Position numbers and translations under genes: made by a program
Notes under the pieces: generated by a model
Databases searched by the model: none
Seen by the model: only the letters and a program-made list of their open reading frames with translations
Told to the model about the DNA's origin: nothing
Assembly (NCBI RefSeq): GCF_025144225.1
Contig: NZ_JALXXB010000002.1
Location: forward strand, 453,268 to 517,267
DNA: 64,000 nucleotides
Direction: 5' to 3'
Origin: Aestuariimicrobium sp. p3-SID1156
GTDB taxonomy: Bacteria; Actinomycetota; Actinomycetes; Propionibacteriales; Propionibacteriaceae
Part shown: piece after piece, positions 1 through 7,831 of the stretch
Numbering within the stretch: the first letter of the stretch is position 1
How the letters are laid out: each line of letters begins with the position of its first letter

Positions 1-299
1 TCACCGGTGCCGAGGGTCCCAACGCCTTCGACTGCTCCGGCCTGACCAGCGCTGCCTGGTCCCGCGCCGGGGTGAGCCTGCCGCGCACCTCCCAGGCCCA
101 GGCCGGGGTCGGCGTCCCGGTCAGTCTGTCGAACATCCAGCCCGGTGACCTGGTCATCTTCTACAGCAGCGCCAGCCATGTGGGCATCTATGTGGGCGGC
201 GGCATGCTGGTGGACGCGGCCAACCCGCGCAAGGGTGTCCGGCTCATCTCGCTGCAGAACTCCTGGATGCCCATCCACTCCATCCGTCGCGTTGGCTGA
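1..299 (+). CDS. NlpC/P60 cell-wall hydrolase, C-terminal end (5' truncated)
   Basis: This is the last 98 or so codons of an NlpC/P60 endopeptidase, which cleaves peptide stems of peptidoglycan outside the cell. The open frame runs in from before base 1. The family motif FDCSGLT is visible, with the nucleophile Cys codon at 33-35. The catalytic His follows in SHVGIYVGGG (His codon 177-179), and the chain ends with the usual short beta-strand tail. The N-terminal part, including any signal peptide, coiled coil or SH3 domain, lies outside the window. M. tuberculosis has an NlpC/P60 protein (Rv2190c) at the same end of this conserved neighbourhood, so the assignment fits the synteny. The fold is certain; substrate specificity cannot be told. 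Confidence 0.9.
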   Translation, partial: TGAEGPNAFDCSGLTSAAWSRAGVSLPRTSQAQAGVGVPVSLSNIQPGDLVIFYSSASHVGIYVGGGMLVDAANPRKGVRLISLQNSWMPIHSIRRVG

Positions 300-362
300 G
301 TCGCAGCCGCGGATGCTGCCACTCGAGGCCGGGTGGCGCTGCGAGGCCGGGTGGCCCTGCTC

Positions 363-368
363 TAGGGT
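363..368 (+). promoter_or_regulatory. -10 element of leaderless glucokinase gene
   Basis: TAGGGT ends six bases before the GTG start at 375, so transcription should begin at the start codon. No Shine-Dalgarno sequence precedes that GTG. Confidence 0.6.
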
Positions 369-374
369 GGGCAC

Positions 375-1424
375 GTGCTGAGCATCGGTGTGGACATCGG
401 CGGGACCAAGGTGGCTGCCGGGGTGGTCGACCCCATGGGCACGGTGATCCACAAGGTGCTCCAGCCCACGCCCTCCTACAGCCCCGAGGCCGTCGAGGAC
501 GCCATCTGCGCCGCGGTCGAGGAGTTGGGTCGCACGGATCCTGTGGTGGCGGTGGGCATCGGAGCCGCTGGCTGGGTGGACACCAACCAGGCGATCGTGC
601 GTTTCTCCCCGCACCTCGCGTGGCGCAATGAGCCCTTGAAGGAGCGACTCCAACAGCGGCTGCCCTACCCGGTGTTGGTGGACAACGATGCCAATGCCGC
701 TGCCTGGGCCGAGTTCCGGTTCGGCGCCGGGCGGAATGCGCGCGTCATGGTCATGATCACCCTCGGCACCGGGATTGGCGGCGCGCTGGTGATCAACGGC
801 AGCCTCTTCCGCGGTCGCTACGGCATGGCCGGGGAGTTCGGCCACATGCAGGTCGTACCTGAAGGTCACTGGTGCCCCTGCGGCAACCGGGGTTGTTGGG
901 AGCAGTATGCGTCCGGCAACAGCCTCGTCCGGGACGCCAGATCGCTGCTGTCCACCGGTTCCCCACAGGCAGCAGGCCTGCTCGACTTCGTGGGCGACCA
1001 TGACATCAACGCCCTTCGGGGACCCGACATCACTGCCGCCGCCATGGCCGGCAATGCCACCGCCATCGAACTCATCGGGGACGTCGGGACGTGGCTGGGT
1101 CGCGGCATGGCCGATCTCGCAGCAGCCCTCGACCCGGACCTGTTCGTCGTCGGCGGGGGGGTGAGCGCTGCTGGGGAGATGCTTCGAGGGCCGGCAGAAC
1201 AGGCCTTCCAGCGCACCCTCACCGGGCGTGGCTTTCGCGAGTACGCCGGCATCACCCTGGCCGCCTTCGGGAACGAAGCCGGTCTGATCGGAGCCGCCGA
1301 CCTGGCCCTTCACAGCATTGAGCAGCCGCCGGGGGTGGCTCGTGGCTTCTGGCCACGCCGCCGCCGCAAGCGCATTCGTGGTGGCTTCCGCGGACTGGTG
1401 GACGCCCGCCGCAGCGTTGGCTGA
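375..1424 (+). CDS. ROK-family glucokinase
   Basis: A 349-residue ROK (repressor, ORF, kinase) sugar kinase, probably phosphorylating glucose with ATP or polyphosphate in the cytoplasm. The N-terminal phosphate-binding loop reads VDIGGTKVAAGVVD. The sugar-binding stretch VDNDANAAAWAE is followed by LGTGIGG, and the ROK zinc site CPCGNRGCWEQYASG lies near residue 170. There is no N-terminal helix-turn-helix, so it is a kinase and not a ROK repressor. The GTG at 375 is chosen because a -10 hexamer sits six bases upstream. The C-terminal 30 residues are Arg-rich and atypical. It is followed after 32 bases by the acyltransferase genes and probably shares their transcript. Confidence 0.87.
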   Translation: MLSIGVDIGGTKVAAGVVDPMGTVIHKVLQPTPSYSPEAVEDAICAAVEELGRTDPVVAVGIGAAGWVDTNQAIVRFSPHLAWRNEPLKERLQQRLPYPVLVDNDANAAAWAEFRFGAGRNARVMVMITLGTGIGGALVINGSLFRGRYGMAGEFGHMQVVPEGHWCPCGNRGCWEQYASGNSLVRDARSLLSTGSPQAAGLLDFVGDHDINALRGPDITAAAMAGNATAIELIGDVGTWLGRGMADLAAALDPDLFVVGGGVSAAGEMLRGPAEQAFQRTLTGRGFREYAGITLAAFGNEAGLIGAADLALHSIEQPPGVARGFWPRRRRKRIRGGFRGLVDARRSVG

Positions 1425-1456
1425 GCCCAGCGGCGGGGATGCCATATCGTGAGGGC

Positions 1457-2227
1457 ATGCTGGCGTACCACCTGTTCAAGAACCTCCTGTTCGCCCCGGT
1501 CTCCCGGGTCGCCTTCCGGCCATGGATCAGGGGTCAGGAGAACATCCCGCCGACCGGTGGCGTCATTCTGGCCGCGAACCACCTCTCGTATGGCGAGACC
1601 TTCCTGCTGCCAGCGCTGATCAAGCGTCGGATGACCTTCCCGGTGAAGGCGGAGATGTTCGAGATCCCTGGCGCCTGGGGCCGGGTGGTTGGCTGGTTCC
1701 TGACCTCGGTGGGGCAGGTGCCCATCGATCGTTCCGGGGGACGCGCGAGTGCCCAGGGCCTCGACCCGATCACCCAGGAGTTGGAGAGCGGCGGTGTGGT
1801 CGGCATCTTCCCCGAGGGCACCCGTTCTCCCACTGGCGACATGTTCAAGGGCAAGACCGGGGTGGCCCGCATGGCGCTCGAGGCCGGGGTCCCGGTCATC
1901 CCGGTGGGCATGGTGGGTACTGAGTTCCGCAAGGGCCGTCTGGGCATCCCCCTGATGCACCACCCGGGCATCATCATCGGCGAGCCGCTGGACTTCAGCG
2001 AGTACGCCGGCCGCGAGGGTGAGCTCAAGGTGTTGCGCCACATCACCGATGTCGTGATGACCGAGGTGCAGAAGATCACCGGGCAGCGATACGTCGACGT
2101 TTACGCCACCCGCGCCAAATTCGGCGACCTGAAGGACAAGGACCTGAGCCGCTTCGTGGTGGACCATCCCGGCGCCGGGCGCCCCCTGCCGGGCCCGGCG
2201 CCCGTTCGTGACGGAGTAGCTGAATGA
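1457..2227 (+). CDS. 1-acyl-sn-glycerol-3-phosphate acyltransferase (PlsC family)
   Basis: A 256-residue membrane-associated acyltransferase expected to transfer an acyl chain to lysophosphatidate in phospholipid synthesis. The block I motif is NHLSYGE (residues 41-47): the catalytic His is present but the usual Asp of HX4D is Glu. The block III motif FPEGTRSP lies at residues 118-125, and VPVIPVGMVG follows as the last block. The ATG at 1457 is preferred over an ATG at 1439 because homologues begin close to this point (MLAYHLFKN). It overlaps the next gene by ATGA. It belongs to the same family as mycobacterial Rv2182c, which has a similar position. Substrate is inferred from family only. 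Confidence 0.85.
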   Translation: MLAYHLFKNLLFAPVSRVAFRPWIRGQENIPPTGGVILAANHLSYGETFLLPALIKRRMTFPVKAEMFEIPGAWGRVVGWFLTSVGQVPIDRSGGRASAQGLDPITQELESGGVVGIFPEGTRSPTGDMFKGKTGVARMALEAGVPVIPVGMVGTEFRKGRLGIPLMHHPGIIIGEPLDFSEYAGREGELKVLRHITDVVMTEVQKITGQRYVDVYATRAKFGDLKDKDLSRFVVDHPGAGRPLPGPAPVRDGVAE

Positions 2228-3147
2228 GGCCGCAGGTGAAGGCCGGGCCGACCCTCGAGAGCGGGCGGGAGACCCTGCGCAGGGCTCGCAAAGTCGCGGA
2301 GCAGGCCATCACAGGGGTCGGGAGGAGGGCTGGGCAGCTGACCGAGCGGGTCACCGAGCCCGTCCAGGACTACCGCACCAGCCTGCGGGGGGAGGGCTCC
2401 GTCGAGGGAGCCGCACGTATCCCATGGGAGGGGCCGGCGATTCTGGTTGCCAACCATCGCCACCTGCTGGACGGTCGCGTCCTGCAGGCGCACCTACCCC
2501 GGGCCTCTCGCGTCATTGACGTGAACAGGCTCGGTGAGGCCGTCCAGCAGCGCCGGGCACACGAGGAGGACCGCAGCGACGCCTGGACCCGCGCCTTCGC
2601 TGCCCTGGGACGCGGCGAGCTGGTCATCGTCTTTCCCGAGGGAGCACCGTCCCCGGACCCGGCGGTGCACAAGGGACACACCGCGCTGGGATGGCTGGTG
2701 CTCGCCGCCCAGCGCATCGGCACCGTCCCGGTGGTCCCGATCTCGCTGGACAGCCGTCAGGGGCGCATCGTGGTCGGCCAGCCGGTGGACTTCAGCCGCC
2801 ACGCCGACCTGGTGCCCGATCGCACCCTGGCGCGCGGGGTGGTCGACGAGGTGATGGATGAGTTGACCCGCGTCGTGGGCACCCACTACGTCGACACCCT
2901 CACCACCACCGCACGCGCCAGCCTGCGGAGCGCCGGGGCCACACGGCGTGATGGCAGGCGACTGGACGCGCTGGCCCGCAGGGACGCCGAACGTCGCGCT
3001 GAGGTGAAACGCCGGGTCGAGGCCCAGCTGGAGCGCGCCGACATGGCCGAACGCGCCAGACGCGCGTCCGAGGCCGCGCGGGCACAAGCTCTGGCAGCAG
3101 CAGAGCGTGATCGGCTTCGCGGCTCGGCAGAGCCCGGCGGGCAATGA
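2224..3147 (+). CDS. second PlsC-type acyltransferase with basic C-terminal tail
   Basis: A 307-residue protein with a divergent glycerolipid acyltransferase domain. The catalytic motif NHRHLLD keeps HX4D, and FPEGAPSPDP replaces the usual FPEGTRS. Residues 1-45 are a charged N-terminal stretch. The last 90 residues are rich in Arg, Ala and Glu (RRDAERRAEVKRRVEAQLER) and look like a long helix that could bind the membrane surface. It starts in the ATGA overlap with the preceding plsC-like gene and ends in an ATGA overlap with the histidine kinase, so coupled translation is likely. The missing Thr-Arg in the FPEG motif makes the acceptor substrate uncertain. Confidence 0.75.
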   Translation: MRPQVKAGPTLESGRETLRRARKVAEQAITGVGRRAGQLTERVTEPVQDYRTSLRGEGSVEGAARIPWEGPAILVANHRHLLDGRVLQAHLPRASRVIDVNRLGEAVQQRRAHEEDRSDAWTRAFAALGRGELVIVFPEGAPSPDPAVHKGHTALGWLVLAAQRIGTVPVVPISLDSRQGRIVVGQPVDFSRHADLVPDRTLARGVVDEVMDELTRVVGTHYVDTLTTTARASLRSAGATRRDGRRLDALARRDAERRAEVKRRVEAQLERADMAERARRASEAARAQALAAAERDRLRGSAEPGGQ

Positions 3148-4340
3148 GCGTGCCGCTGTCGACCGCACCGCTGCTGCGGTCCACCCACCGCGTCCTGGCC
3201 TGGCTTCGGTTGGCCCTGGCCGTGCAGACGATCGCCTTCAACATGGTGCGTGTGAACCAGGTCAGCCACCCTGTCGTCCTGATGACGCTGTCCGCGCTCA
3301 CCCTGTTCTGGACGCTGGTGATGGCGCAGTGGAACCGCTTTCCACCGCGGTACCGCAAGCCGCTGGTGGTCATCGACGTGGTCGCCTGCCTGGTCGCGGT
3401 CCTGTGCAGCCGCTGGATCCTGGGACCCAATGCCAACCACGAACACGGCTTCGTTCCCTCCATGGTCTACTGGTACGTCGGCGCCTGCCTGGCCTGCGCC
3501 GTCAGCTGGGGCTCCTGGGTGGGCCTGGTCGTGGCGGCCATCTTCGGGGCGGCGAGCCTGCAGCAGGCCGGCACCATCCATGACCTGCGGGTCTGGACCA
3601 CCAGCTTCGGCATCTGCCTGGCTGCCTGGGGAGCCGGCCAGATGGTCGACCAGTTGCGCCGGGCACTGAGCGAGCGGGATCGCAGCCTGGCGGCGTCCAT
3701 CACCTTGGGCGAACGCGACAGGATGAACCGCATCGTGCACGACGGCGCCCTGCAGGTCCTCTCGCTCGTCGAGCGCGAGGGACGCAGCCTGGGCCCGCGC
3801 GGGGAACGTCTGGCGCAGCTTGCACGCCAGCAGGAGATCCAGCTGCGCAGTGTCCTGCAGGACCGCGCCGTGGAGGAACTGGCTGCCGAGGAGGGCCCCA
3901 GCGAGGTGGATGTCGCGGCGACGCTGGATGCCATGAGTTCGGACCGGGTGACGGTCTCGGTCATGGCCGGCGCAGTGCTGCTGCCCCCAGAAGTGGCCCG
4001 CGAACTGCAGGCGGCAGTGGCCCAGGCGCTACTCAACACCGAACTCCACGGCGGGCCCGAGAGCGAGTCCTGGATCCTGTTGGAGGAGGACACCGGCCAG
4101 CTGATCATCTCGGTGAGGGACAATGGCGTCGGCATGACCTCCGAGCAGGTCCAGGCGGCAGCCGATGCTGGACGCCTCGGTATTCGCCAGTCCATCATCG
4201 GACGCATGGAAGACCTGGGCGGGACCGCGGAGATGTCCTCCGCGCCGGGGCGTGGCGTGGAATGGGAGCTGAAACTGCCGATCGGTGTCGGTGAGGCGGG
4301 GCACCCCGCCGAGGAGAGGACGTGGAATGAGCGGGTCTGA
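3144..4340 (+). CDS. membrane sensor histidine kinase (HisKA_3/NarX-DesK type)
   Basis: A 398-residue two-component sensor. The first 165 residues hold about four to six hydrophobic segments with short loops, so there is no large extracellular domain and the signal is likely sensed in or near the membrane. The phosphoacceptor helix contains IVHDGALQ with His199, the HisKA_3 pattern. The C-terminal ATPase domain has DNGVGM and a glycine-rich GRLGIRQSIIGRM lid. The partner regulator starts inside the last codons of this gene (14-base overlap), which fixes the pair. Because it sits downstream of two acyltransferase genes with ATGA overlaps, a role in membrane-lipid or envelope homeostasis is plausible but inferred. 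Confidence 0.85.
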   Translation: MSVPLSTAPLLRSTHRVLAWLRLALAVQTIAFNMVRVNQVSHPVVLMTLSALTLFWTLVMAQWNRFPPRYRKPLVVIDVVACLVAVLCSRWILGPNANHEHGFVPSMVYWYVGACLACAVSWGSWVGLVVAAIFGAASLQQAGTIHDLRVWTTSFGICLAAWGAGQMVDQLRRALSERDRSLAASITLGERDRMNRIVHDGALQVLSLVEREGRSLGPRGERLAQLARQQEIQLRSVLQDRAVEELAAEEGPSEVDVAATLDAMSSDRVTVSVMAGAVLLPPEVARELQAAVAQALLNTELHGGPESESWILLEEDTGQLIISVRDNGVGMTSEQVQAAADAGRLGIRQSIIGRMEDLGGTAEMSSAPGRGVEWELKLPIGVGEAGHPAEERTWNERV

Positions 4341-4986
4341 GCACAAGCGCGTGATGCTCGTCGACGACCACCCGATGTGGATTGATGCCCTGGGTGACGA
4401 CCTGGAGTCCGAGGGCTTCGACATCGTCGCGGTGGCCCACAATGGCGAGGAGTGCCTGCGCCGGGCCCGCGCCACGCGCCCTGACGTCATCGTGATGGAC
4501 CTGCAGATCCCCGCCCCGGATGGCGCCACCTGTACCGAGATCCTGCTCAATGAGCTCCCCGGGACCCGCGTCCTGGTGGTCTCCGCCTCCGGCGAGCGCG
4601 AGGACGTGCTTCGCGCCGTGAAGGCCGGTGCCCTGGGCTACCTGGTGAAGTCAGCTCCCAAGGCTGAGCTGGTCGACGGCGTCCTGCGAACCGCCCGTGG
4701 CGACGCCGTCTTCACCCCCGGACTAGCCGGGCTGGTCCTGGGGGAGTTCCGGCGCATGGTCAACACCGCCCAGCAGCGCAATGAGCAGGGTCCGGTCCTC
4801 ACCCCGCGCGAGGTTGACGTGCTCCGCCGGGTGGCCAAGGGGATGGCCTACCGGGAGATCGCCGAGGAGCTCGTGGTGAGCCACCGCACCGTGCAGAACC
4901 ATGTGCAGAACGTGCTCCGCAAGCTCCAGCTGCACAATCGCGTGGAGCTGACCCTCTACGCGATCGAGCAGGGCTTCGACACCTGA
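4327..4986 (+). CDS. LuxR/NarL-family response regulator
   Basis: A 219-residue regulator: receiver domain (residues 6-120) with the acidic pair in VMLVDDHP, phospho-acceptor Asp58 in VIVMDLQIP and Lys in GYLVKS. A LuxR helix-turn-helix follows (LTPREVDVLRRVAKGMAYREIAEEL, shown by LTPREV near residue 155 and AEELVVSHRTVQNH). The ATG at 4327 has GAGGAG about ten bases upstream and gives the standard N-terminus, so it is preferred to an in-frame GTG 42 bases earlier. The gene overlaps the kinase by 14 bases. It should be phosphorylated by that kinase and bind DNA as a dimer; its targets are not visible here. Confidence 0.87.
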   Translation: MSGSEHKRVMLVDDHPMWIDALGDDLESEGFDIVAVAHNGEECLRRARATRPDVIVMDLQIPAPDGATCTEILLNELPGTRVLVVSASGEREDVLRAVKAGALGYLVKSAPKAELVDGVLRTARGDAVFTPGLAGLVLGEFRRMVNTAQQRNEQGPVLTPREVDVLRRVAKGMAYREIAEELVVSHRTVQNHVQNVLRKLQLHNRVELTLYAIEQGFDT

Positions 4987-5066
4987 TCCCGGCCGCCCGG
5001 CGATCGGGCTCGCTGGGGGTGTCCCATGGCGGTGGACAGGTGACCCAGGTCACTGGGCCAGGTGGC

Positions 5067-5072
5067 TAGAGT
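5067..5072 (+). promoter_or_regulatory. -10 element of leaderless DAHP synthase gene
   Basis: TAGAGT ends seven bases before the ATG at 5080. It decides that ATG over the in-frame GTG at 5062, which would lie upstream of the promoter element. Confidence 0.6.
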
Positions 5073-5079
5073 GGCGACC

Positions 5080-6465
5080 ATGACTTCGGCCATTCCGCCC
5101 CTCGACGAACTCCGCAGCCTCCCCCAGGTCCAGCAGCCGACCTATCTGGACGCCGCCGAGCGCGACGGTGTCGTGGAACGCCTTCGCCAGCTACCCCCCC
5201 TGGTGTTCGCAGGGGAATGCGACGACCTGCGCGACAAGCTGGCCGCCGTCGCCCAGGGCCAGGGCTTCCTGCTCCAGGGGGGCGACTGCGCGGAGACCTT
5301 TGCCTCGGTGCAGGCCGACAACATCAAGGGCAAGCTGCGCGTCCTGCTGTCGATGGCCGTGGTGATGACCTACGCCGCCCAGGTGCCGGTGGTCAAGGTC
5401 GGCCGCATCGCCGGTCAGTACGCCAAGCCTCGCTCGAAGGACACCGAAACGCGTGGCGGGGTGACCCTGCCGAGCTTCCGCGGGGACGCGGTGAACGGTT
5501 TCGAATTCACCGAGGAGGCCCGCCGCCACGACCCCGAACGCCTGATCAAGGTCTACAACGCCTCGGCCGCCACCCTGAACCTGGTCCGGGCCTTCGTCAA
5601 GGGCGGTTTCGCCGACCTGCGCGGCATCCACGCCTGGAATGCCGACTTCGTCGCGAACTCCCAGGTGGAGGCCAAATACGAGGAGCTGGCTGCCGAGATC
5701 GACCGTGCGCTGGCCTTCATGGTGGCCTGCGGGGTTGACGACCGCTCCATGAGCGAGATCGACTTCTACGCCAGCCACGAGGCGCTGCTGATGGAGTACG
5801 AGCATGCGCTGACCCGTATCGACTCGCGTACCAACGAGCCGTACAACACCTCAGGACACATGGTCTGGATCGGGGAGCGCACCCGCCAGCTCGACGGTGC
5901 CCACGTGGCCTTGATGCGCGCGATCCGCAACCCGATCGGCATCAAGCTCGGACCCACGACCGCCCCTGAGGACGCCGTCGCCCTGGCCGAGGCGCTGGAC
6001 CCCGACTTCGAGCCCGGACGCCTCACCTTCATCATCCGAATGGGTGCCAAGAACGTCCGCGAGAAGCTACCGCCGGTGATCCAGGCCGTCGAGGCCACCG
6101 GACGCAAGGTGGTGTGGTCCTGCGACCCCATGCACGGCAACACCTTCGAGGCGGCCAACGGCTACAAGACTCGCTCGTTCACTGATGTCTGTGACGAGGT
6201 CAACGGGTTCTTCGAGGTGCATCGTCAGCTGGGCACCTGGCCCGGTGGCGTCCACATCGAACTCACCGGTGACGACGTCACCGAGTGTGTCGGCGGTGTG
6301 GACGAACTCCGCGAGGAGGACCTGGCCACGCGCTACGAAACCGCCTGCGACCCGCGCCTGAACCGCAACCAGTCCCTGGAGCTGGCCTTCATGGTGGCCG
6401 ACAGGCTGCGCGAGGGCGCCCTTCGGGTGAACCCGGTGCAGGAGTTCACCGCGCGCGACCTCTGA
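5080..6465 (+). CDS. aroG: class II 3-deoxy-7-phosphoheptulonate (DAHP) synthase
   Basis: A 461-residue class II DAHP synthase, the first enzyme of the shikimate pathway, joining phosphoenolpyruvate and erythrose 4-phosphate. Recognisable class II signatures include LLQGGDCAETF, VGRIAGQYAKPRS, the central GHMVWIGERTRQLDGAH, and near the C-terminus WSCDPMHGN and GGVHIELTGDDVTECVGG, which carry metal and substrate ligands. The length matches the M. tuberculosis enzyme (about 460 residues), and aroG near a Ser/Thr kinase and a polyprenyl synthetase is the same arrangement as in mycobacteria. It stands alone with its own leaderless promoter. Allosteric behaviour cannot be read from the sequence. 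Confidence 0.95.
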   Translation: MTSAIPPLDELRSLPQVQQPTYLDAAERDGVVERLRQLPPLVFAGECDDLRDKLAAVAQGQGFLLQGGDCAETFASVQADNIKGKLRVLLSMAVVMTYAAQVPVVKVGRIAGQYAKPRSKDTETRGGVTLPSFRGDAVNGFEFTEEARRHDPERLIKVYNASAATLNLVRAFVKGGFADLRGIHAWNADFVANSQVEAKYEELAAEIDRALAFMVACGVDDRSMSEIDFYASHEALLMEYEHALTRIDSRTNEPYNTSGHMVWIGERTRQLDGAHVALMRAIRNPIGIKLGPTTAPEDAVALAEALDPDFEPGRLTFIIRMGAKNVREKLPPVIQAVEATGRKVVWSCDPMHGNTFEAANGYKTRSFTDVCDEVNGFFEVHRQLGTWPGGVHIELTGDDVTECVGGVDELREEDLATRYETACDPRLNRNQSLELAFMVADRLREGALRVNPVQEFTARDL

Positions 6466-6480
6466 GGGCGGCCCGGACCC

Positions 6481-6486
6481 TAGGGT
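6481..6486 (+). promoter_or_regulatory. -10 element of leaderless metallo-hydrolase gene
   Basis: TAGGGT ends seven bases before the ATG at 6494, in the 28-base gap after aroG. Confidence 0.6.
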
Positions 6487-6493
6487 GGGTGAC

Positions 6494-7132
6494 ATGGAGT
6501 TCACCCACCTAGGTCATTCCGCCGTGCTCGTCGAGGTTGCCGACACCCGAGTCCTGTTCGACCCGGGAAACTTCAGCGACGGTTGGCACCACCTGACCGG
6601 GCTGGATGCCATCGTCGTCACCCATCAGCACCCCGACCACTTCGACCCCGAGTTCGCCCCCGCGTTGATCGCCGCGAACCCGCAGGCGGTGCTGCTGGTC
6701 GAGCCCTCGGTCCATGAGAAGACCCATCGCGGCGAGCCCTTCGCTGCCGACGATTCCCGCACCGTCAAGAACCTGACGCTGACTGCGGTGGGCGGCCAGC
6801 ATGCCGTGATCCACGCCGACATCCCCCGCATCGGCAACGTCGGGGTCATCCTTGAAGCTGAGGGCACCCGCTTCTTCCACCCGGGTGACGCACTGGACGC
6901 GGTGCCCAGCGACATCGACGTCCTCGCGGCCCCCGCCATGGGGCCCTGGGCTGCGATGAAGGAGGTCATCGACTTCATCCGCGCGGTCGATGCGCAGGCC
7001 GGCTTCCTGATCCACGAGGGGTTGCTCAATGACCGCGGCTGGACGCTGAGCTTTGACCGGTTCAGCGAGATGACCTCCACCCGCTTCCATGACCTTCGCG
7101 ATGGGGAGCCGACGGAGCTGCCCCGGCGCTGA
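6494..7132 (+). CDS. MBL-fold metallo-hydrolase (UlaG-like)
   Basis: A 212-residue metallo-beta-lactamase-fold hydrolase. The metal motif HxHxDH is seen as HQHPDH near residue 43, with later ligands likely in GGQHAVIH and FFHPGDAL. The compact length and the start THLGHSAVLVE are typical of the UlaG-like branch, which includes lactonases and phosphodiesterases. The substrate is unknown. The ATG at 6494 is chosen from the leaderless -10 box; an in-frame GTG nine bases upstream would overlap that box. It is followed by a GC-rich hairpin, so it seems to be a single-gene unit. Confidence 0.85.
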   Translation: MEFTHLGHSAVLVEVADTRVLFDPGNFSDGWHHLTGLDAIVVTHQHPDHFDPEFAPALIAANPQAVLLVEPSVHEKTHRGEPFAADDSRTVKNLTLTAVGGQHAVIHADIPRIGNVGVILEAEGTRFFHPGDALDAVPSDIDVLAAPAMGPWAAMKEVIDFIRAVDAQAGFLIHEGLLNDRGWTLSFDRFSEMTSTRFHDLRDGEPTELPRR

Positions 7133-7158
7133 CCCCGGCTTCTCTCGGCTCCGGGGTC
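7131..7158 (+). terminator. GC-rich hairpin after metallo-hydrolase gene
   Basis: GACCCCGG (7131-7138) pairs perfectly with CCGGGGTC (7151-7158) across a 12-base loop, beginning at the stop codon. There is no U-tract, as is common for actinobacterial terminators. Confidence 0.45.
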
Positions 7159-7210
7159 GGGGATGTCCCGGCGCAGTCCGCCGGCTGGTTCCGCCGGGAA
7201 AGGAGGCCGC

Positions 7211-7831
7211 ATGGTGCCGAAGGGGACCGTTGTGCAAGACGGGCTGTCGCGCTGCCCCTGGGCGTCCGAGGGGGGTGAACGTGATCGCGACTACCACGAC
7301 ACCGAATGGGGTCGCCCGGTCACCGACGAGCACGGCCTGTTCGAACGCATCAGCCTCGAGGCCTTCCAGGCCGGGCTCAGCTGGTCGATCATCCTGCGCA
7401 AACGGGACGCCTTCCGGCGAGCCTTCGCGGACTTCGATCCCGACCTCGTCTCCCGCTTCGGTCCAGACGACGTCGAGCGCTTGCTGAATGATGCGGGCAT
7501 CGTGCGGAACCGCCGCAAGATCGAGGCGACCATCACCAACGCCCGCGCGGTGGTGGGGCTGCGCAACGGCCCCGGGCTGGTGGACCTGGTCTGGTCCCAC
7601 CGGCCGCCGTGGCGCCCCGCGCCGCAGGGGGCCAAGGACGTGCCCGCCACCACACCGGAGAGTGTCGCCCTGTCGAAGGCGCTGAAGCAGGCGGCGATGG
7701 TCTTCGTGGGCCCGACCACCTGTTACGCGATGATGCAGGCGATCGGCCTGGTGAATGACCACCTGGCGAGCTGTGATTTTCGGGCCAGCTGTGACCTGGC
7801 TGCGCGCCGCGACAGCCTCGAGATCAGCTGA
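7211..7831 (+). CDS. tag: DNA-3-methyladenine glycosylase I (Tag)
   Basis: A 206-residue base-excision repair enzyme that removes 3-methyladenine from alkylated DNA. It has the Tag zinc ligands: Cys in RCPWA near residue 14, His in DYHDTEWG, and the C-terminal pair in NDHLASC (HX3C). The stretch LFERISLEAFQAGLSW is a Tag signature. The ATG at 7211 is preceded by AAAGGAGG, an excellent ribosome binding site, so it is preferred to an ATG 48 bases upstream. Its 3' end overlaps the convergent kinase gene by eight bases. Function is secure by motif set. Confidence 0.93.
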   Translation: MVPKGTVVQDGLSRCPWASEGGERDRDYHDTEWGRPVTDEHGLFERISLEAFQAGLSWSIILRKRDAFRRAFADFDPDLVSRFGPDDVERLLNDAGIVRNRRKIEATITNARAVVGLRNGPGLVDLVWSHRPPWRPAPQGAKDVPATTPESVALSKALKQAAMVFVGPTTCYAMMQAIGLVNDHLASCDFRASCDLAARRDSLEIS

